Source: Thalassospira sp. HJ (GTDB lineage: Bacteria > Pseudomonadota > Alphaproteobacteria > Rhodospirillales > Thalassospiraceae). From it: a DNA stretch of 64,000 nucleotides. The position numbers and the translations under genes are program-made. This document shows, piece by piece, positions 28,275-37,518 of this stretch (positions within the stretch are counted from its first letter, which is position 1; each line of letters opens with the position of its first letter). The notes under the pieces were generated by a model. It searched no databases and was not told the DNA's origin. It worked only from the letters and a program-made list of their open reading frames with translations. The DNA is taken from contig NZ_JYII01000010.1 in the NCBI RefSeq assembly GCF_000948415.1, forward strand, positions 62,001 to 126,000. The letters are read 5' to 3'.

Positions 28275-29096
28275 ATGGCAGAGCCCGCCCGCAAAGTCGA
28301 AACCGCCGAACCGATGCTTTCGGTCAATAACATCGAAGTCGTCTATGACGAGGTGATTCTGGTCCTGCGTGGCGTCTCGCTTGAGGTTCCGCAAGGCAAG
28401 ATCGTTACCTTGCTCGGCCCGAACGGTGCCGGCAAATCCACGACGCTGAAAGCAATTTCGGGTTTGCTGAAAACCGAAGACGGCGAAGTCACCCGTGGTG
28501 ACATCAATTTCTTGGGCAACCAGATTGCCAATGGCAACCCCGAGGATATCGTGCGCTCCGGCCTGTTTCAGGTCATGGAAGGTCGTCGTATCATCGAGGA
28601 CATGACCTGTATCGAAAACCTGCGTCTGGGTGCGTATACGCGCAAGGACAACAAGGTCAAAGACGATATCGAGATGGTCTTTGAATATTTCCCGCGCCTT
28701 AAGGAACGTACCGGTCTTGCCGGTTACCTTTCAGGTGGCGAACAGCAGATGCTGGCCATTGGCCGTGCGTTGATGGCGCGCCCCAAGATGATCTTGCTTG
28801 ATGAACCGTCGATGGGGCTTTCGCCGCTTCTGGTCAAGGAAGTGTTTGGCATCATTGAAAAGATCAATCGCGAGCAGGGCATCACCATGCTCATCGTTGA
28901 ACAGAACGCCAACTTTGCGCTTAAAGTTGCCGACTATGGTTACATCATGGAAAGCGGTAAGGTTGTTCTGGATGGCACCCGTGACGAGCTTCTCAATAAC
29001 GAGGACGTCAAGGAGTTCTATCTCGGCGGCGGTTCTGAAGAACGCAAAAGCTTCAAGAACATCAAGTCCTACAAACGCCGCAAACGTTGGCTTTAG
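28275..29096 (+). CDS. Liv-type ABC transporter ATP-binding protein (LivF-like)
   Basis: Second ATPase of the importer, 273 residues. Walker A GPNGAGKSTTLKAISG, signature LSGGEQQMLAIGRALM and Walker B MILLDEPSMGLSPLL are all canonical. The SMGLSPLL run is typical of LivF. The start ATG has AAGGGA seven bases upstream. The protein ends in a basic tail (FKNIKSYKRRKRWL) rarely seen in LivF and typical of this subgroup. A strong 11-bp hairpin follows the stop by nine bases. Confidence 0.92.
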   Translation: MAEPARKVETAEPMLSVNNIEVVYDEVILVLRGVSLEVPQGKIVTLLGPNGAGKSTTLKAISGLLKTEDGEVTRGDINFLGNQIANGNPEDIVRSGLFQVMEGRRIIEDMTCIENLRLGAYTRKDNKVKDDIEMVFEYFPRLKERTGLAGYLSGGEQQMLAIGRALMARPKMILLDEPSMGLSPLLVKEVFGIIEKINREQGITMLIVEQNANFALKVADYGYIMESGKVVLDGTRDELLNNEDVKEFYLGGGSEERKSFKNIKSYKRRKRWL

Positions 29097-29104
29097 GATG
29101 AATA

Positions 29105-29134
29105 CGCCAACCACATCCATGTCTGTGGTTGGCG
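29105..29134 (+). terminator. Strong stem-loop after LivF-like gene
   Basis: CGCCAACCACA (29105-29115) and TGTGGTTGGCG (29124-29134) form a perfect 11-bp stem with an 8-base loop, nine bases after the stop codon. Only CCTTTG follows, so it may act as a weak terminator or attenuator reducing expression of the ligase gene behind it. Confidence 0.55.
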
Positions 29135-29157
29135 CCTTTGAATGAAAGACGGGTGTG

Positions 29158-30390
29158 ATGCTTAAGACTTATTTTGACGAGCGCGAAACGCGAACCCAGG
29201 AAAGCCGCGAGGCAGGCCTGATGGCAGCCCTGCCGCGTATTTTGCATCATGCCAAATCAAAATCCGCTGCCTATGGCCGGATGCTCGCCGATGTCGACGT
29301 GCAGTCGATCACCACCCGCGAAGCACTGGCAAAACTGCCGGTGACACGCAAATCTGACCTGATTGATGCCCAGGCCAAGGAACCGCCGCTGGCAGGTCTG
29401 AACGCAACGCCGATCCCGGCGATGGCGCGCCTGTTCCAAAGCCCCGGCCCGATCTATGACCCGCAGGGCAAGGGCGATGACTGGTGGCGGATGGGACGCG
29501 CGTTCTTTGCTGCGGGCTTCCGTCCGGGCGATATCGTGCATAACTGCCTGTCCTATCACCTGACACCGGGCGGTTTTATTTTTGACAGTGGCGCACGTGC
29601 GTGCGGCTGCGTTGTCGTTCCGGCTGGGGTCGGACAAAGCGAAGCACAGGTCAATGCGATCAGCGACCTTAAGCCGGCCGGGTATAGCGGTACGCCATCC
29701 TTCCTGAAGATCCTGATCGAAAAGGCCGAGGAACTTGGTGCTGATATCAGCTCGATCAAGCGTGCGCTTGTATCGGGCGAGGCGCTTCCGGAAAGTCTTC
29801 GGGGCTGGTTCGCCGAACGCGATATTGCCATGCTGCAATGCTATGCCAGTGCCGACCTTGGCCTGATTGCATATGAAAGCGGCGCCAAGAACGGCATGAT
29901 CGTTGCCGAAGACATCATTCTTGAAATCGTCCGTCCGGGCACGGGTGAACCGGTGGCAGAGGGCGAGGTCGGTGAGGTTGTCGTCACCACATTGAATATG
30001 GACTATCCCCTGATCCGTTTTGCGACCGGTGATCTTTCGGCGATTGCGTCGGGTGAAAGCGGTTGTGGGCGCACCAATCACCTTATCAAGGGCTGGATGG
30101 GGCGTGCCGATCAGACGACCAAGATCAAGGGCATGTTTGTCCATCCGCAACAGGTTGCCGAAGTCGTCAAACGCCATCAAGGGATCACCAAGGCCCGCCT
30201 TGTGGTCACGCGCGAAAACGACAATGACACCATGACGCTCAACTGCGAGGGCATTGACGCGAGCCAGATTGATGCGATTGCCGAGACGCTCGCCAGTGTT
30301 TGCAAGCTGCGCGGTGCTGTTGTGGCGGCCGAAACCGGCAGCCTGCCCAATGATGGCAAGGTGATTGATGATCAGCGCAACCATAGTTGA
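29158..30390 (+). CDS. PaaK-like AMP-binding protein lacking the canonical ATP loop
   Basis: A 410-residue protein related to phenylacetate-CoA ligases. Matching segments are AAGFRPGDIVHNCLSYHLTPGG, read as two parts (AAGFRPGDIVHN and SYHLTPGG), YPLIRFATGDLSAI and GRADQTTKIKGMFVHPQQ, corresponding to the hinge and C-terminal lid of PaaK. The canonical glycine-rich ATP loop of PaaK (SSGTTGKPT) is replaced by FQSPGPIYDPQGK, so the usual P-loop is absent. It is slightly shorter than PaaK (about 430). It probably acts on the acid brought in by the preceding importer, either as a ligase with unusual ATP binding or as a non-catalytic partner. Start: ATG 29158; a GTG one codon earlier is possible. 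Confidence 0.8.
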   Translation: MLKTYFDERETRTQESREAGLMAALPRILHHAKSKSAAYGRMLADVDVQSITTREALAKLPVTRKSDLIDAQAKEPPLAGLNATPIPAMARLFQSPGPIYDPQGKGDDWWRMGRAFFAAGFRPGDIVHNCLSYHLTPGGFIFDSGARACGCVVVPAGVGQSEAQVNAISDLKPAGYSGTPSFLKILIEKAEELGADISSIKRALVSGEALPESLRGWFAERDIAMLQCYASADLGLIAYESGAKNGMIVAEDIILEIVRPGTGEPVAEGEVGEVVVTTLNMDYPLIRFATGDLSAIASGESGCGRTNHLIKGWMGRADQTTKIKGMFVHPQQVAEVVKRHQGITKARLVVTRENDNDTMTLNCEGIDASQIDAIAETLASVCKLRGAVVAAETGSLPNDGKVIDDQRNHS

Positions 30391-30434
30391 TTAAGTTAAC
30401 TGACTTAACGTTTCATTCCCGCTCGGGAAACTTG

Positions 30435-30474
30435 ATGCCGTCCGGTTTCGACCGGCGGCATTTCTTTTTGTTTT
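30435..30474 (+). terminator. Rho-independent terminator after PaaK-like gene
   Basis: ATGCCG(T)CCGGT pairs with ACCGGCGGCAT around a TTCG tetraloop, followed by TTTCTTTTTGTTTT. One bulged T is the only flaw. It closes the transport and activation cassette. Confidence 0.88.
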
Positions 30475-30584
30475 GAAGGTTTTCAAACAGTCGTGGGATT
30501 TCGGCGGTGGTTGGTTATGATGGCGGCCATCGTGGACCAGAATACAGTCCACCAAGAACAAGCCAGCTAACCCGGGAGAAAACG

Positions 30585-31790
30585 GTGCGCACGGGCAAGA
30601 CTTTTGCCGTTTCCATGATCACAATTTGCCAATTGATGGCGCTTGCCTTGTGGTTTTCTGCAACGGCTGTGCTGCCGCAATTGCGCAGTGAATTTGGTAT
30701 CGGGGCGTTGCAGTCATCGCTGTTTACCAGTGCGGTCTTGCTGGGCTTTGTTCTGGGAACTGTCTGCAGCGCGATCCTTGGCCTGGCAGACCGTATCGAA
30801 CCCCGGTGCTTCTGGGCGGCATCGGCGATCATTGCCGCGACGGCCAATATCCTGATCCTTGTGGTTCCGATTGATGGTGTTGTGGTGATCCTGCTGCGCC
30901 TGATCACGGGCGTCTGCATGGCGGGGATTTATCCCATCGGCATGAAGATGGTCGCGACCTGGTCGCGGGGTGATACCGGCTTTTTGGTCGGGCTTCTGGT
31001 CGGGGCGCTGACCATGGGGTCGGCCATGCCGCATCTGTTTGCGGTCGCGGTACCGCTTGATTGGCGGTATGTGATCATCACCGCCAGTCTCACCGCCTAT
31101 TTCGCTGCCATTGCCATCCTGTTCGTGCATCTGGGTGGTACACCGGGACGGTCGCCGCGCTTTGATCCAAGGATGGTGGGTAAGATCTGGTCGAACAAGG
31201 CGTTGCGTCATGCTTGCTATGGCTATTTCGGTCACATGTGGGAGCTTTATGCCATGTGGGGCTGGATCGGTTTGTTCCTGTATGGCGCCTTTTCCGATCG
31301 CATGGTTGATAATCCCGGTGTCTGGTCCGCCCTTTCGACCTTTGCCATTGTGGGTGTCGGCGCGTTCGGCTCTTTGGCTGGTGGTTATTACGCAGACCGG
31401 ATCGGGCGCACGACAGTGACGATTGCCGCCATGGTGGTCAGCGGTGCCTGTGCGCTGATTGCCGGTAGCTTGGCCGATGCATCGTTTGTGGTGCTTCTTG
31501 TGATTTGTATTGTCTGGGGAATTTCGGTTGTCGCAGACTCTGCGCAGTTTTCATCCTGTGTGATTGAGCTCGCCGATCCACATCAGGTCGGAACAGCACT
31601 GACGATGCAAAATGCCATCGGGTTCCTGATTGCCCTTGTTTCGATCCATCTGGTGCCGGTGATTGCCGATCAGGCTGGTTGGTGGGGCGCATTTGCCATG
31701 CTGGCGGCAGGCCCGGTTTTGGGCACGATTGCCATGGTTCGATTGCGCATGATGCCAGAAGCAAAACAGCTTGCCGGTGGCAGAAAGTGA
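30585..31790 (+). CDS. MFS transporter
   Basis: A 401-residue major facilitator with about 12 hydrophobic helices. The conserved loop 2-3 region reads LADRIEPRCFWAAS, a loose version of the MFS GxLaDrxGrk motif, and a second copy in loop 8-9 reads GGYYADRIGRTTV, close to consensus. Start choice: GTG 30585 with GGGAGAA upstream begins just before helix 1 (MRTGKTFAVSMITICQ); the longer ATG frame from 30507 has no ribosome site. Substrate cannot be read from sequence. It is a single gene with its own upstream terminator, so it is not clearly part of the preceding cassette. Confidence 0.88.
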   Translation: MRTGKTFAVSMITICQLMALALWFSATAVLPQLRSEFGIGALQSSLFTSAVLLGFVLGTVCSAILGLADRIEPRCFWAASAIIAATANILILVVPIDGVVVILLRLITGVCMAGIYPIGMKMVATWSRGDTGFLVGLLVGALTMGSAMPHLFAVAVPLDWRYVIITASLTAYFAAIAILFVHLGGTPGRSPRFDPRMVGKIWSNKALRHACYGYFGHMWELYAMWGWIGLFLYGAFSDRMVDNPGVWSALSTFAIVGVGAFGSLAGGYYADRIGRTTVTIAAMVVSGACALIAGSLADASFVVLLVICIVWGISVVADSAQFSSCVIELADPHQVGTALTMQNAIGFLIALVSIHLVPVIADQAGWWGAFAMLAAGPVLGTIAMVRLRMMPEAKQLAGGRK

Positions 31791-31974
31791 CTTTTTGACC
31801 GTGCAAGGTTGTAATTTCGCGTGATCGTCTTCACTTGACAGCTGCAAGCTAAAAAGCTGCGCTGTTTGGGTTTTCTTGACCATTAACTGTACTAATATTA
31901 CTTTCTGGCGGAATTTTCTTGCTGCCTCGCGTTTTGGGGGCGATGCGGCGACTATCCAAAAATAAGGGTCTTTC

Positions 31975-34839
31975 ATGAGTCTCACCCTCATTGTTTTGCT
32001 TCCCTTCATTGGGGCGGTCTTACCCGCCATAATGATCAGGGCCGGGCGCAATGCATGTGCCACAGCGACCGGTTCTGTCACGCTGCTTGCCCTGATCCTG
32101 CTGATGGCAAAGGCCCCGGCGGTCATTGCCGGCGAGGTATTTCAGGTCAGTTATAATTGGCTGCCGGAACTGGGTCTGAATGTGACCTTCTTCCTTGATG
32201 GGCTGGGCTTGCTGTTTGCGACCCTGATCCTTGGCATCGGCTTGCTGATTATCATCTATGCGCGGTTCTATCTTTCCAAGGACGATCCGATGGGCAGGTT
32301 CTATGTGTTCCTGCTTCTGTTCCAGGGGGCCATGGTCGGCATCGTTCTGTCAGATAACATTCTGCTGCTGCTGATTTTCTGGGAACTGACGTCGCTGTCC
32401 TCGTTCCTGTTGATCGGGTATTGGAAACATCTTCCGGCTGGTCGTCAGGGGGCGCGCATGGCGCTTGCCGTGACGGGTGCTGGTGGTTTGGCGATGATCG
32501 CCGGGATGCTGATCCTTGGTGATATTGTCGGGTCCTATGATCTGACCGTCATCCTGCAGAACGCCGATCTGATCCAGGCATCGCCGATGTATCTGCCCGC
32601 ATTGATCCTGATCCTGCTGGGCTGCTTTACCAAATCCGCACAGTTCCCGTTCCACTTCTGGCTGCCGCACGCGATGGCGGCACCGACACCGGTTTCGGCC
32701 TATCTGCACTCGGCGACAATGGTGAAGGCGGGCATCTTCCTGATGGCCCGCATGTGGCCGGTTCTTTCGGGCACGCCGGAATGGTTCTATATCGTTGCGA
32801 CAGCCGGTCTTGTGACCATGGTGCTTGGCGCATGGATTGCGATCTTCAAGCATGACCTTAAGGGGCTTCTGGCCTTTTCCACGGTCAGTCATCTTGGTCT
32901 TGTGACCATGCTGCTTGGTTTCGGAACGCCGATGGCCGCTGTTGCCGGTGTCTTCCACATCATCAACCATGCGACCTTCAAGGCAGCGCTGTTTATGACG
33001 GCCGGTATCATCGATCATGAAACCGGGACCCGTGACATTCGTCGCTTTGGCGGTTTGCTGAATCTTATGCCGATTGCAGGCACCATCGGGATTATTACCG
33101 CGGCCTCGATGGCGGGTGTCATTCCGTTCAACGGGTTCATTTCCAAGGAAATGATGCTTGAAGAAGCATGGCACACCATGTGGCTTGATCAGAACTGGGT
33201 GCTGCCGCTTCTGGCGACTGTTGGTGCCCTGTTCTCGGTGGCTTACTCCTTCCGGTTTATCTTCCATGTCTGGCTGGGCAAGCCGCGCGATGAAAACCTT
33301 CCGCATCATCCGCATGACCCGCCGTTTGGCATGTGGGCACCGCCCGCCTTGCTGACCATTCTGGTTGTTCTGATCGGTCTGTTCCCGGCAACCATCGCAG
33401 GGCCGTTGGTGGCTGCGACCGCGGGTGCTGTTACCGGTGGTGAGTTGCCGGAATATCACCTGTCGCTTTGGCATGGTCTGACCCCGGCCCTTGGCATGAG
33501 TGTGATTGCGCTGATTGGTGGTTCGCTGTTGCTGATGCGCCATGGTGGCCTGATGTCGGCAACGGCCAACCTGTCGCGTCCGGATGCCAAGGCGATGTTT
33601 GATTGCGGAATTGCCAAGGCCGTCGCGGTAAGCCGCCTGGTTTCGGACAACCTGCATAACGGATCGTTGCAGCGTTACCTTGCGATCATGGTGATTGGTG
33701 CGATTGGTATCGGTCTTTCGGGCTTCTATGCCAAGCCGGACTTCCAGTCGGGAACGCGTGAGCTTCTTGAAGTTTCCCCGCCTGCAGCGATTGGCTGGTT
33801 GCTGTTGATGGTGACCTGTGTCGCATCTGTGTTCCTGCATCACAACCGTTTGCTGACCCTGCTTCTGGTCGGTGTCGTTGGCCTGATCGTATCGCTTGGC
33901 TTTATCTATCTGTCTGCACCGGACCTTGCGCTGACGCAGATTTCGGTCGAGGTTGTAACAGTCATTCTGATGTTGCTGGCGCTTAACATCCTGCCAAAGG
34001 AAACGCCGAAGGAAAGCCTGCCGGGACGCAAGATGCGCGACGGTATTGTTTCCATCGCGGCCGGTCTTGGTGTTGGCGGGGCGATCTGGGCAATCATGAC
34101 ACGTGATCTGCCCAATTCGATCTCGTCCTATCATCTGGCGAACTCGAAGATCGAAGGTGGCGGCACCAACGTTGTGAACGTCATCCTCGTTGACTTCCGT
34201 GGCTTTGATACCTTTGGCGAGATCATCGTGCTTGGTATCGCAGCGCTTTCGATCTTTGCACTGGTTGAAACGGTCACCAAGGGCGATGCCGCACGGCGTC
34301 TTGCCGATTGGGTGGTTGAACGTCGTCGTTCGCCGAACCGCCATCCGATGATGATGGTTGTTGCGACCCGCGTGATGTTGCCGTTGTCACTTATGGTAGG
34401 TGTTTACATCTTCCTGCGGGGTCATAACGAGCCGGGCGGTGGCTTTATCGCCGGTCTGGTCGTGTCGGTCGCACTTATCATGCAGTATATGGCATCCGGC
34501 TTTGGCTGGGCCCAGAACCGCATGAAGGTGAATTATCACGGCATGATCGGTCTTGGTGTGATTGCCGCGGCAATCACCGGGGCTTCGGCCTGGGTTGCGG
34601 GGCTTCCGTTCCTGACCAGTGGCTTTACCCATGTTCATCTGCCCATCGTTGGCGAGTTCGAACTGGCATCTGCCATGGGCTTTGACCTTGGCGTGTTCCT
34701 GACCGTGGTCGGGGCTGTGATGCTGGCTCTTGCCAAGCTTTCGCAGATCGAACGCATGGCAGAACATGTCGACATAAATGCCGAGCCGATGGATCACGAT
34801 CCGTCTGCACCGGTGGCAACGCCGGAAAAGGAGGCCTGA
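31975..34839 (+). CDS. mrpA: Na+/H+ antiporter subunit A fused to subunit B (MrpAB)
   Basis: First gene of a six-gene Mrp operon. MrpA is the largest subunit of the cation/proton antiporter and resembles NuoL of complex I. Residues 1 to about 780 hold the NuoL-like part, with HLPAGRQGARMALAVTGAGG, the ion-channel segment QFPFHFWLPHAMAAPTPVSA and HSATMVKAGIFLMAR. From about residue 795, VMLPLSLMVGVYIFLRGHNEPGG matches MrpB, so subunits A and B are fused, as in PhaAB of rhizobia. Length 954 fits the fused form. The complex sits in the inner membrane and exports Na+ (or K+) in exchange for H+. The next gene begins one base after the stop. Confidence 0.95.
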   Translation: MSLTLIVLLPFIGAVLPAIMIRAGRNACATATGSVTLLALILLMAKAPAVIAGEVFQVSYNWLPELGLNVTFFLDGLGLLFATLILGIGLLIIIYARFYLSKDDPMGRFYVFLLLFQGAMVGIVLSDNILLLLIFWELTSLSSFLLIGYWKHLPAGRQGARMALAVTGAGGLAMIAGMLILGDIVGSYDLTVILQNADLIQASPMYLPALILILLGCFTKSAQFPFHFWLPHAMAAPTPVSAYLHSATMVKAGIFLMARMWPVLSGTPEWFYIVATAGLVTMVLGAWIAIFKHDLKGLLAFSTVSHLGLVTMLLGFGTPMAAVAGVFHIINHATFKAALFMTAGIIDHETGTRDIRRFGGLLNLMPIAGTIGIITAASMAGVIPFNGFISKEMMLEEAWHTMWLDQNWVLPLLATVGALFSVAYSFRFIFHVWLGKPRDENLPHHPHDPPFGMWAPPALLTILVVLIGLFPATIAGPLVAATAGAVTGGELPEYHLSLWHGLTPALGMSVIALIGGSLLLMRHGGLMSATANLSRPDAKAMFDCGIAKAVAVSRLVSDNLHNGSLQRYLAIMVIGAIGIGLSGFYAKPDFQSGTRELLEVSPPAAIGWLLLMVTCVASVFLHHNRLLTLLLVGVVGLIVSLGFIYLSAPDLALTQISVEVVTVILMLLALNILPKETPKESLPGRKMRDGIVSIAAGLGVGGAIWAIMTRDLPNSISSYHLANSKIEGGGTNVVNVILVDFRGFDTFGEIIVLGIAALSIFALVETVTKGDAARRLADWVVERRRSPNRHPMMMVVATRVMLPLSLMVGVYIFLRGHNEPGGGFIAGLVVSVALIMQYMASGFGWAQNRMKVNYHGMIGLGVIAAAITGASAWVAGLPFLTSGFTHVHLPIVGEFELASAMGFDLGVFLTVVGAVMLALAKLSQIERMAEHVDINAEPMDHDPSAPVATPEKEA

Positions 34840-34840
34840 T

Positions 34841-35197
34841 ATGGAATTTCTTGTCGCAAGTAGTATCGGGCTTCTGACAACGTGTGGCACCTATCTGTTG
34901 CTGCGCGGGCGGACCTTCCCGGCAGTGATCGGGTTGGCTTTGTTGTCCTATGCCGTGAACGTTTTCCTTTTCGCGATGGGCCGTTTGACCATCAATATGC
35001 CGCCGATCCTTCGTGATGGCGTGACCGAATATACCGATCCGTTGCCCCAGGCACTTGTCCTGACGGCGATTGTGATTTCATTCGGCATGACCGCTCTGAT
35101 CGTGGTTCTTGCGATCAGGGCTTATCTTGAAATCGGCAATGACCATGTTGACGGTCGCCCGGTTGGTGAGCCATCCGAAGCAGGAGATAAAAACTGA
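34841..35197 (+). CDS. mrpC: Na+/H+ antiporter subunit C (MrpC)
   Basis: Three-helix subunit homologous to NuoK, 118 residues. The start ATG 34841 sits behind AAAGGAGGCC, which lies in the end of mrpA. The family core is AVIGLALLSYAVNVFLFAMG and DPLPQALVLTAIVISFG, where DPLPQALVLTAIVI is diagnostic for MrpC. Its stop codon overlaps the mrpD start by one base (TGATG), so the two are translationally coupled. Confidence 0.94.
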   Translation: MEFLVASSIGLLTTCGTYLLLRGRTFPAVIGLALLSYAVNVFLFAMGRLTINMPPILRDGVTEYTDPLPQALVLTAIVISFGMTALIVVLAIRAYLEIGNDHVDGRPVGEPSEAGDKN

Positions 35198-36729
35198 TGG
35201 GTGACTGGATTGTTGTTCCCATAGTGCTGCCCGCCGTGATGGCCGCCCTGATTGTTCTGGCGGTACGTCACGACATTATCCTGCAGCGCGTATTTTCGAT
35301 TACAGCGACGGTTGCCCTTGTGGCGGTCACGCTGTCGCTTCTGATCTTTGCCAGCGGAAATGGCCCGGAAATGTATGCGTTGTCGGACTGGCCGGCACCG
35401 TTTGGCATTGTGCTGGTACTTGATCGCCTGTCAGCGATGATGGTGTTCCTGACATCGCTTCTGGGCCTTGGTGTTGTCCTGTTCGCGTCAAGCGAATGGG
35501 ATCAGCGCGGCAAGCATTTCCATGCCCTGTTCCAGTTCCAGCTGATGGGGGTCAATGGTGCGTTCCTGACCGGTGACGTCTTTAACCTGTTTGTCTTCTT
35601 CGAAGTTCTGCTGATCGCGTCCTATGGCTTGATGCTGCATGGCGCAGGTGCCGACCGACTGAAGGCGGGCATGCAATATGTCGTCATCAACCTGACGGGT
35701 TCGTCCCTGTTCCTGATTGGTGTCGGCATGATCTATTCCGTCACCGGGACGCTGAACATGGCCGATCTTGCCATTCAGGTGACCAAGGTGGCATCTGGTG
35801 ATGCAGCCCTGCTGCGTGCAGGTGCGCTTATCCTGCTTCTGGTGTTCTGTGTGAAGGCGGCTTTGGTTCCGGTTCACTTCTGGCTGCCAGGAACGTATGC
35901 CAATGCACCGGCACCGGTGGCAGCATTGTTTGCGATCATGACCAAGGTCGGGGCCTATTCTGTTCTGCGTGTTTATTCGCTGGCCTTCGGTGATACGGCC
36001 GGTGACATGGCATGGTTGGCAGCGCCCTATATCCTGCCCGCCGCCCTGATTACGCTGGTGCTGGGCATGACCGGGGTTCTGGCGGCAAAACGCCTTAACA
36101 GCCTGATTGCGTTTTCCGTGATCGGATCGATGGGGACCTTGTTGATTGCGTTTGGGCTGTTCACGCCTGAAAGCATTTCGGCCGGTCTTTATTATCTGCT
36201 GCATTCGACCTTCTCGGCGGCAGCCCTCTTCCTGATTGCGGATCTGGTGGTTTCACGTCGTGGTCAGTATGGCGACAGCCTGAATACCGCGCCGAAGTTC
36301 CATCAGTTGGGCTTCCTTGCGGTGCTGTTCTTTATCGGTGCTATCGGGATGGCCGGGATGCCGCCGCTTAGTGGCTTTATCGGTAAGTTGCAGATCCTTG
36401 ATGCGGCACGCGACAGTGATGCCATGGTCTGGATCTGGTCGATCATTCTGGTGACGTCGCTTATGTGTATCGTCGGCTTTGGCCGGGCGGGCAGTGTTCT
36501 GTTCTGGAAGAGTGCCTCGGTCGATGGCGAGATCACGGTTGAAGGTGCGCAATGGCCGGTTCTGCCGATTGTGGCAGCTTGCAGCATGTTGGCGGCCTTG
36601 ATCGCGCTTACGATCTTTGCCGGACCGATCAGCGACTATCTGCAAGGTGTATCGGCACAGCTGTTTGATACGTCGCAATATATCGAAGCGGTGCTGGGCG
36701 AAAATGCCTTTGCACAGATTGGCCAGTAA
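35197..36729 (+). CDS. mrpD: Na+/H+ antiporter subunit D (MrpD)
   Basis: A 510-residue polytopic subunit homologous to NuoM/NuoN. Channel residues are in NLFVFFEVLLIASYGLMLHG (conserved Glu in helix 5) and AALVPVHFWLPGTYANAPAP (conserved Lys and His line). LNSLIAFSVIGSMG and MAGMPPLSGFIGKLQI complete the pattern. Together with MrpA it forms the ion and proton paths of the antiporter. It starts directly on the mrpC stop codon. Confidence 0.95.
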   Translation: MGDWIVVPIVLPAVMAALIVLAVRHDIILQRVFSITATVALVAVTLSLLIFASGNGPEMYALSDWPAPFGIVLVLDRLSAMMVFLTSLLGLGVVLFASSEWDQRGKHFHALFQFQLMGVNGAFLTGDVFNLFVFFEVLLIASYGLMLHGAGADRLKAGMQYVVINLTGSSLFLIGVGMIYSVTGTLNMADLAIQVTKVASGDAALLRAGALILLLVFCVKAALVPVHFWLPGTYANAPAPVAALFAIMTKVGAYSVLRVYSLAFGDTAGDMAWLAAPYILPAALITLVLGMTGVLAAKRLNSLIAFSVIGSMGTLLIAFGLFTPESISAGLYYLLHSTFSAAALFLIADLVVSRRGQYGDSLNTAPKFHQLGFLAVLFFIGAIGMAGMPPLSGFIGKLQILDAARDSDAMVWIWSIILVTSLMCIVGFGRAGSVLFWKSASVDGEITVEGAQWPVLPIVAACSMLAALIALTIFAGPISDYLQGVSAQLFDTSQYIEAVLGENAFAQIGQ

Positions 36730-36748
36730 GGGGAAGGACAGGATCATC

Positions 36749-37240
36749 ATGATGAAACGTTATCTGCCTCATCCGCTTCTGACACTTTCGCTTCTGGTCG
36801 TCTGGGTCTTTCTGGTGAACGAGATTTCGGCTGGTGCCGTGATCTTTGGCCTTATCCTTGCGATCGTCATTCCGTTGATCACGTCGAGTTTCTGGCCGGG
36901 ACGTCCGCGCATTCGTAATGTCTATGCGATTTGTGAGTATGTACTTATCGTGATGTGGGACATTCTTGTTGCTAACGTTATCGTTGCCGGCCTGATCCTG
37001 TTCCGCAAAACCGAAAGCCTTGAGTCCAAGTGTGTTGTTGTCCCGCTTGATCTGACCTCGACCGAGGCGATCACGACCCTTGCCGGCACCATCACCATGA
37101 CGCCCGGTACGGTGACGATTGACCTTAGTGCCGATGCCAAAAGTCTTTTGGTTCACTGCCTGCATGCGCCCGATGCGCAGGGCGTGGTGGATGACATCAA
37201 GGACCGTTACGAACGCCGTCTGAAGGAGATCTTCGAATGA
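36749..37240 (+). CDS. mrpE: Na+/H+ antiporter subunit E (MrpE)
   Basis: A 163-residue accessory subunit. ATG 36749 or the next codon (36752) starts the protein after AGGATC; the longer frame from 36617 overlaps mrpD and lacks support. Two to three N-terminal helices, then the family segment LDLTSTEAITTLAGTITMTP, with PGTVTIDLSADAKSLLVHCL, which is diagnostic for MrpE. Its stop overlaps the mrpF start by four bases. Confidence 0.93.
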   Translation: MMKRYLPHPLLTLSLLVVWVFLVNEISAGAVIFGLILAIVIPLITSSFWPGRPRIRNVYAICEYVLIVMWDILVANVIVAGLILFRKTESLESKCVVVPLDLTSTEAITTLAGTITMTPGTVTIDLSADAKSLLVHCLHAPDAQGVVDDIKDRYERRLKEIFE

Positions 37241-37506
37241 TCGAATATGCACTGAATTTCGGCTTCATCTGCGTCGGACTTGCGCTGTTGATGAACCTGT
37301 ATCGCCTGACGGCGGGGCCCACCACAGCTGACCGGGTTCTGGCCGTCGACACGATGGCGATCAATGCCATTGCGCTTCTGGTGCTTTTCGGGATCGGGCA
37401 GGGAACAGCGATGTATTTTGAAGGTGCACTGCTGTTTGCGATGTTCGGCTTTGTTTCAACTGTTGCCTATTGCAAGTTCGTCTTGCGCGGCGACATCATC
37501 GAATAA
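37237..37506 (+). CDS. mrpF: Na+/H+ antiporter subunit F (MrpF)
   Basis: An 89-residue, three-helix subunit. Family marks are RLTAGPTTADRVLAVDTMAI, with conserved Gly-Pro-Thr and Asp-Arg before the second helix, and FGFVSTVAYCKFVLRGDIIE at the end. It overlaps mrpE by four bases and is followed by mrpG after 12 bases. Confidence 0.94.
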   Translation: MIEYALNFGFICVGLALLMNLYRLTAGPTTADRVLAVDTMAINAIALLVLFGIGQGTAMYFEGALLFAMFGFVSTVAYCKFVLRGDIIE

Positions 37507-37518
37507 GGGAGCGATAAG

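Noticed and set aside
32350-34344. 664-codon open frame on the minus strand
   Set aside because: It is opposite mrpA, which encodes a clear antiporter subunit. Its translation is Arg/Gln/His-rich without helices or domains, a mirror of membrane-helix codons.
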